A stretch of 64,000 bases of DNA from Coriaria nepalensis (lineage: Eukaryota; Streptophyta; Magnoliopsida; Cucurbitales; Coriariaceae): the NCBI GenBank assembly GCA_027186245.1, contig CP114495.1:6959001-7023000 (forward strand). The letters are read 5' to 3'. Shown piece after piece: positions 58,606 to 64,000 of the stretch. The notes under the pieces were generated by a model that worked only from the letters and a program-made list of their open reading frames with translations, was not told the origin of the DNA and ran no database searches. The stretch's first letter is position 1. Every line of letters starts with the position of its first letter. The position numbers and the translations under genes were made by a program.

Positions 58606-60490
58606 CCTTCAAATCTCTAATCCCCAATTCTTCATCGGAGGCAAGCCACCTTGAATCAATATATTCACCCATGTAACAATAATGGTGCTCTCGTTGCATT
58701 TTCCTACGCTTTCTAAATTCGTTGGAGACCCTCCGGCTAATTGGATTCAAGAAGCCCAACGGCTATTTTGATTACTACTCGGTTACAGATCCTCGACGCC
58801 TTGACAAAATAGCTTCTTATCTTTTCGATGGAGATGCTCTGGACTGTTTCGAATGGAAGCGCGAATACAATCTCATCACAACCTGACCGGATTTCTTAAG
58901 TGCTTTTAAACTTCGGTTTGGCTCGTCAATGTACGAAGATCCTCAAAATTTTGAAGATTCTCACATTCTTGAATCAGCTGATCTAGCCACTAATAAACTC
59001 AATCCGTTGATTCAAGAAATTTTTGAAGATTTTATTAAAATCTCACGAGATCTGAAAATTCCGGATGTGTTAATAGAATCCGTTCATGCATCCTTGTTTG
59101 TTCACACTGTTTGCCAGCATACGACAAATCATTACCCAAAAAATGAGACACAAAAGCAATATCATACACTACTATTTTTTTTAGAGGCAAGCAATATCAT
59201 AAACGCCGTTGGAGATCCAGTGGCATATGATATTTACGTGGAGATTGAGCACAAAGAGGCTACTCTAGATTAATACCTTGATCAATGAGCTCTATTTCCC
59301 AGCCACATTTATCAACATCTCGATCTCAAAAAGAGATACAAGAACTATTTTCAATTGAGTATGTTTTTGAGATTGAAGGCGAAATTGGTTGAAGTATTAG
59401 ATTATGATGTTTATTTGGTTTTCACTGCTATAAATTGGGTAAATATTAGTATCCAGGATCTGGTTCTCAGTATGAAAATTCCTACTGCATACCAGGTGCT
59501 CGACAGAATGTCCGTGAGAAATATTTTCTCAAATTTAATGACTTTTGATTTTCTAAAACTTGAATTGATGCTATAGGATATATGGGTTGCTACTATTTTA
59601 CTATTACACATCGAAGACGATGTGCTTTTCAAAGGGAAAAGGAATAATGGCATGGAAGCAATGTTGCTAGATTTTTAATGTATGTGTTATTGCTTAATGA
59701 TGCAAGGCGTGATTCTTATGAAATGGTAGGGGAATATTCTACAACTATGGAAAGAATAGTTTGTTTTTTACATGTCTACGTCATTCAAAGCTTGAAAGAA
59801 GTTGGTTTGTTATTCAAGTCATGATTGGCAATGGAGAATCCATGAATTATGAAGGTAATGCCCTAATGTGGCTATTCCATGGGATGGACAACATTTTGAT
59901 ATTGATTTATATATGCTTAAACTTCAAAGAGGCTAATATGATGTTAGGAGGTGCAATGGCGTGAACTACTTGCTCGAATTACCATGGACTATATAAATGG
60001 TTATATATGGAATTTCGATAGGATGTAACAACTATAAAGCTATAGTGTGGACCATTATTGCTGCACATGGTGCAAAAAAATTCAATTGCCGCTTATCATT
60101 GGAAGGAGTTCACTGGTCTTAAGAGTCTGTCTCCTACATTTGACCTTGAGACAAGGCCAATTTTGATGGGGAAGATAATGATACAATGCCCAAGCTCATT
60201 ATATCACTCAGGCCCAATCGTTTGGTGAGCCGCCCAGTTAGTGGACTACATGCCGGTTTGATCTTAAAAGTTGAGTTTCAGTTGTTAGCTTAAGTCACAT
60301 GTTACTTTTTGTCAATTCTGTTTGAACAATTGTGGAGCAACTGTTGAGTACATGAAGCTGTGAATCATCATTTAATGAAATAACTAAATTCCCTCTATAA
60401 CGATTCTCTCTCTGGTTCTTCTTCAAATCTCTAATCCCCAATTCTTCATCCGAGGCAAGCCACCTCGAATCGGCATATTCACCCATGTAA
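58477..60490 (+). mobile_element. Degraded gag-bearing element between direct repeats
   Basis: Imperfect direct repeats bracket the unit: 58477-58680 and 60207-60495 share GCCCAATCGTTT, GGACTACATG.CGGTTTGA, AAAAGTTGAGT, ATGAAATAACTAAATTC, GATTCTCTCTCT and CAAATCTCTAATCCCCAATT. The right copy has about 90 extra bases. Between them, 58720-58950 encodes a broken gypsy gag start (GDPPANWIQEAQRLF, ASYLFDGDALDCFEWKRE, LRFGSSMYEDPQNFE). The remainder (58950-60190) has open pieces (58929-59273, 59355-59576) that I do not recognise and that do not look like the usual pol. The repeats could be LTR remnants or a simple duplication. Confidence 0.5.
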
Positions 60491-60619
60491 CAAATATAAA
60501 GTAGGAAACTATTAAGTAGAAAAATTCAATTACTTATTTGTTCGCTGCACACTAACTAATATGTCTTCTTTTCATAGATCAATCCCGACCTACGCCATCA
60601 ATCGGATTCCTTGAAAGAA

Positions 60620-61360
60620 GAACATGCCTCTCAAATATTTGTCCTGTAATTTTGAACCACATAAATCCGAACTATAAAAGATAAATAGATGCCTCCAAGT
60701 TTAAGAAGCCTATAAAGCCACAAACAACCTTATTTGTGAATGACATAAAAATGATTATGATCAAATAAAATTGAGGGAATCAGAAAACAATCTACTACTC
60801 ACTTCCCTAAGCATTCCACCAGCACTATCTGGAGCGCCTGAAGTTATTAGAGAATAGTAGGTAACCAAATAAAATTGATGTAATAGAAAATCATGAGAAA
60901 AAGTGAAGTATTAAGCATACCATAAGAGAATCGAGAGTTGCTGAGTTCAGGTTTCAACATGGAAGAATTGCATAATTATCAACCCGAAAACATTACGTTT
61001 TTTAGTTTTGAAATGAAACAATCAAAGTGATATATATACCTTTATCAACGACACTCACAAATGATTCATCTGGGAAATAATAGTTATATCCTTAACATCC
61101 ATTTGCATGTTTGTTCAATTTTTTTTTTTTTTTGTTATGGGAAAAATTCATTATAAGGGACCAAAGTGCTGTAAATAAATCCAGAACAAAGAATAAAGAA
61201 TTTAACTCATATATGATATTCCAAGAGGGAGGGTTACATTTCAGCTGGGGGATATTCTCGTGTTTTTTTCCCATCTGGTCCATGGCCACTGGTGAAATGT
61301 CAATATTCATTATGTGTTCATATCCATCCTTCACCATGTCCTCGGATACACCTATCAAGT
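60620..61360 (-). pseudogene. METTL13-like methyltransferase pseudogene
   Basis: Minus-strand exons in family order: after TTGATAG, GVSEDMVKDGYEHIMNIDIS then VAMDQM and ENIPQLK (61350-61220; SAM-binding region); FPDESFVSVVDKG (about 61065-61030); TLDSLM with a GT donor (about 60945-60920); APDSAGGMLREVS (about 60840-60805); RLLKLGGIYLSF (about 60710-60675). This is the N-terminal methyltransferase domain of the METTL13/EEF1A lysine methyltransferase family. The first exon with the GGCG-type motif is missing, the last piece lacks the ITYGDP motif, and the rest of the gene is absent. Confidence 0.7.
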
Positions 61361-61379
61361 AAAAAGAAATAAAGCTCAT

Positions 61380-62105
61380 GAATGTTTTAAATGCAGATCC
61401 AAGAGCTAAAACAAATCGAGATTTCTACATGAAGTGCTCAACTTTTGACATTACAAGAAGAAGCTTCGAAGGAATTTAGATCTAAATTGCATATCGAACT
61501 TGGAAATTAATACTTAATGCTTAAGTAAACTTTGATCTATCAAACATACAGTAAGCAAAAACCCTAATTTCAACATAAATAAAATCAGAGATGATGTTAG
61601 GGGGGATGGGAAGAGAGAAGTTTACAAGCATTGCCACAGTCGACCATGAGGATTCGAGAGGAGGTAGAGGTGAAGTTGCGGAGGAAGGGACGGAGAGCAG
61701 AGTATGGTTGATATCAGTTGAAGGAGGCTGCTTTTTGACGATAACGAGCGTCCCAGTAGACCGCATTACTGTAATCACATGTATTGCATCTCGCGCCGTC
61801 CCTCTACATCTATCAATCTCTGTATCTTAGTTGTTGCTGCTGGCGTAGAGATTGGGAGCGACTGCTTCGTCAAACATCAGAGTAAGAGAGAGAGAGCGAA
61901 ATATCAGAGGTAGATAGAACGGTGGTAGAGAGAGCGGCTACTTCGTCAAACACCAAAGGAAGAGAGAGACGGATTATCAGAGTTAGAGAACGGTGGTAGA
62001 GAAAGCCTAAATTGGGTCAGGTGGGTTGAAGAGGACAAATGTTCAGTAAGGATAAAATAGTAAAATACTCGTGTTAAATAATTTCTCTTTCTTTCTTTCT
62101 ATAGT
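61380..62105. other. Intergenic with a duplicated 95-bp block
   Basis: 61866-62010 holds two copies of a block with CTTCGTCAAACA, AGAGAGAGAG, ATCAGAG and GAACGGTGGTAGAGA (starting about 61868 and 61938). Opposing open frames at 61521-61830 are unrecognised; the minus one lies upstream of the methyltransferase pseudogene and might contain its missing first exon, but I see no motif to support that. Confidence 0.4.
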
Positions 62106-62111
62106 TAAAAT

Positions 62112-63027
62112 TAGAAGTGTCAAAACGGGTCACCCGGCCTTTTCAGGGCTTTTTATTATTCAGGATCGAGCGATCCAACACAAAAAAATAGGTCGAGTCG
62201 GCTCGGTCCGAAAAAATGGGCCGGGCCGACTCGACACGGAAAGAAAATGGGTCAAGCCAGAGCTGGGTTGGGCTTGGCCGATTTTGAAAATGTATGTCTG
62301 AGCCCGGCCTGAAAAACTCTTTGAGTTTATCCCAGGCTCATCCGGGTTTAAAATGGGTCGGGTTCGACCAGGCCTAAAATTGGTCCGGCCCGGAAAACCC
62401 TTTAAGTTTATCCTAAGCCCATCCGGACTTAAAATGGGTCGGGTTCGACCGAGCTTTACCGGGCCTAAAATAGGTCCGACTCTTTTTAAATAAAATATTC
62501 ATAATAAATTATTATTAAAATAAACGAGATTATTTGAGATTAAAGAATAATGATAAGAGATTGAGATTAATAATAAAAAAACTATGGATTATAGAAGAAC
62601 GAAGATTAATTATAAATTAGATTATTAGAAGATTAGATAAGAGATTGAGAGAGAATGTGTGTGTGATAAAATGTGAGAAAAAATTATAATGAAAAAGTGA
62701 ATATTTATAAAAAAAATTCGAGTGGAGGAAAAATTTAAAAATTATTTTTATAAAGGAGGTAAAATAAAAAAAAAATTAACAAATTTTTTTTTTTAATTTC
62801 TTCAGATAGGGTCCAACCGGGTCAGGCTCAGCATGGCCCAGCCATGCTTGTATGCCGGGCTAGGCTGGGTCGGGCCTCCGGACTTGGAAATTTGTCCAAG
62901 TCCGGGCTCATATCTGGGCCGGGCTTGACCCGGCCCATATAAAAACGGGTTGGGCTAGGCATAGGACCAAATTTTTCTCCCGGGTTACGGGCCGGACCAA
63001 AAAATTCGGCCCATTTTGACACCTCTA
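62112..63027. mobile_element. hAT-type MITE rich in GGCCCG
   Basis: Termini TAGAAGTGTCAAAACGGG (62112) and CCCATTTTGACACCTCTA (ending 63027) are inverted repeats with few mismatches and the hAT-like TAGxxGTG start. The flanks GTTAAAAT (62104-62111) and ATTAGAAT (63028-63035) agree at six of eight positions, as expected for an aged 8-bp target-site duplication. The ends are unusually rich in GGGTCGGGC/GGCCCGG words and contain two tandem units of about 80-90 bp (62311-62390 and 62391-62480). The centre is AT-rich and non-coding, with no transposase. Confidence 0.8.
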
Positions 63028-63239
63028 ATTAGAATGCATCGGTTATTTGTTACTAGCATGTAATGTTAGCATAAATCGCCGGTTCCAAAAAGAACACATT
63101 TTTTTTTCCTTATAAACAATTGAAACGCAAACGTTCCTTAACGACCGTTTAGTGAAACGCAGGTTTAAGAAAGTCAACTAAATGAATTTGATTAATGAGG
63201 TCCAGAGAAGGCCCGGCTCGTTGTCAGAAGTTTAGCAAC

Positions 63240-63960
63240 TCTTGATCGTACGTCTAGATTTATAATGTCTGCATGCGCATGTCTCAAAATGGCTCCTCCA
63301 CTTCTCAACAGATCGCACAAAATTGGGCCCTTATGAAGAAGCTTCAATCTTCTTCGAAACAAAAAAAGAAGAAAAAAAAAATATATATATATATATATCA
63401 TGGAGTAGGATCCAACTTGGATTGTAGGACAAATAGGATAGTAGCTGCTGCATGCACATGAGCTCTGACCAAACCATGAATGATTGTGCCTTGAATCTAG
63501 AGCACATGACAGTGTTTCTAAGTCCAAGGCTGGCCCATTGACATGCTTGCTTGTTCCTCTAACCTTGCCATTTGTGTTTATATAAGCTTGTGAGTACTTT
63601 TAGAAGAATTCTTCTTTTATCTAAGATGTAATTTTTAAAAAAATATTTATCTAATAATTAAATTATATAATTAAATTACATATATTTATAATGTACAAAT
63701 TATAAGTAACTTAGAAACTCAACTAAAGTACTAAACTACAAATTTCGATGATTAATGAAACAAATTGAGTATGGCCAGAAAAATATCTCACTCACGATAT
63801 TACAAGAGCGTTCCGTGCACTCACGTGGAGACTGGGGAATGCCTTCCAACATTTGCAATAACCAAGGACCTTAAGATTCCCACTATAAAAAAAAGGAGGA
63901 TCTAGTTAACGATGTACACGTGGCAAGATACTTATGCCTTTTGCTTTGCACAAAGGAAAT
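63240..63960. repeat. Split copy of a sequence also found at 51490-51680
   Basis: 63285-63310 (TGTCTCAAAATGGCTCCTCC then ACTTCTCAA) and 63855-63935 (GCAATAACCAAGGACCTTAA then TTCCCACTATAAAAAAAA, CACGTGGCAAG) match consecutive parts of 51495-51660. At this locus about 540 bp separate the two parts. The extra DNA contains an (AT)n run at 63380-63398 and unrecognised open frames. What the original sequence was is unknown. Confidence 0.45.
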
Positions 63961-64000
63961 AGGATAAAATCTGTCGACCTTACAAGATTATTGTGGAAGT

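Overview
The window is nuclear DNA of a flowering plant, most likely a eudicot. It is AT-rich, its genes are split by GT-AG introns, and it holds plant-only families: a class II formin PTEN-C2 module, an RPW8-type NB-ARC fragment, LRR receptor-like proteins, plant Ty1-copia and Ty3-gypsy debris, and a hAT-type MITE. I cannot name the species. Genes that look intact are few: a mitochondrial-type glyoxalase II, an LRR receptor-like protein, two secreted glycine-rich proteins, and a formin-family gene that lacks its FH1-FH2 end. Most of the rest is retrotransposon wreckage and exon fragments.

Layout. 1-2.9 kb: a telo-box promoter and a box C/D snoRNA-like sequence. 2.9-17.9 kb: an array, all on the minus strand, of formin-derived units. 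One is complete (14.8-17.9 kb, PTEN-like and C2 domains plus a long acidic linker, no FH2). Three are decayed, and one of these lies directly behind an RPW8/NB-ARC (RNL, helper NLR) pseudogene. Copia remnants sit between them. 18.4-23.1 kb: an LTR remnant, then a LINE split by a 1.9-kb solo LTR whose target-site duplication is still readable. 23.5-31.6 kb: the eight-exon glyoxalase II gene. 31.8-35 kb: a LINE ORF1-like scrap, an inverted telomere-like degenerate repeat, an 80-bp tandem repeat and a copia reverse transcriptase remnant.

35.1-44.2 kb is the most rearranged part. Exons of a peroxisomal-type ABC half-transporter (plant ABCD2 type) occur in several incomplete, shuffled minus-strand copies. 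Embedded among them is an intact 874-residue LRR receptor gene that appears chimeric: its first half resembles LRR-XI receptor kinases of the At5g25930 type and its second half is a Cf-9-type receptor-like protein with a membrane anchor and no kinase. A second copy of only the Cf-9-type part, with an in-frame 615-bp deletion, starts almost exactly at the chimera junction. Two gypsy gag scraps join ABCD2 exons in mid-exon.

44-64 kb: two head-to-head glycine-rich protein genes (47.5 and 57.6 kb) with conserved promoters, separated by gypsy pol and LTR debris. They are followed by a gag element with direct repeats, a METTL13-like methyltransferase pseudogene and a GGCCCG-rich hAT MITE.

No operons or shared pathway link these genes. 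The common theme is local duplication and exon shuffling around immune-receptor and cytoskeleton-related genes, with retroelements at many of the breakpoints.
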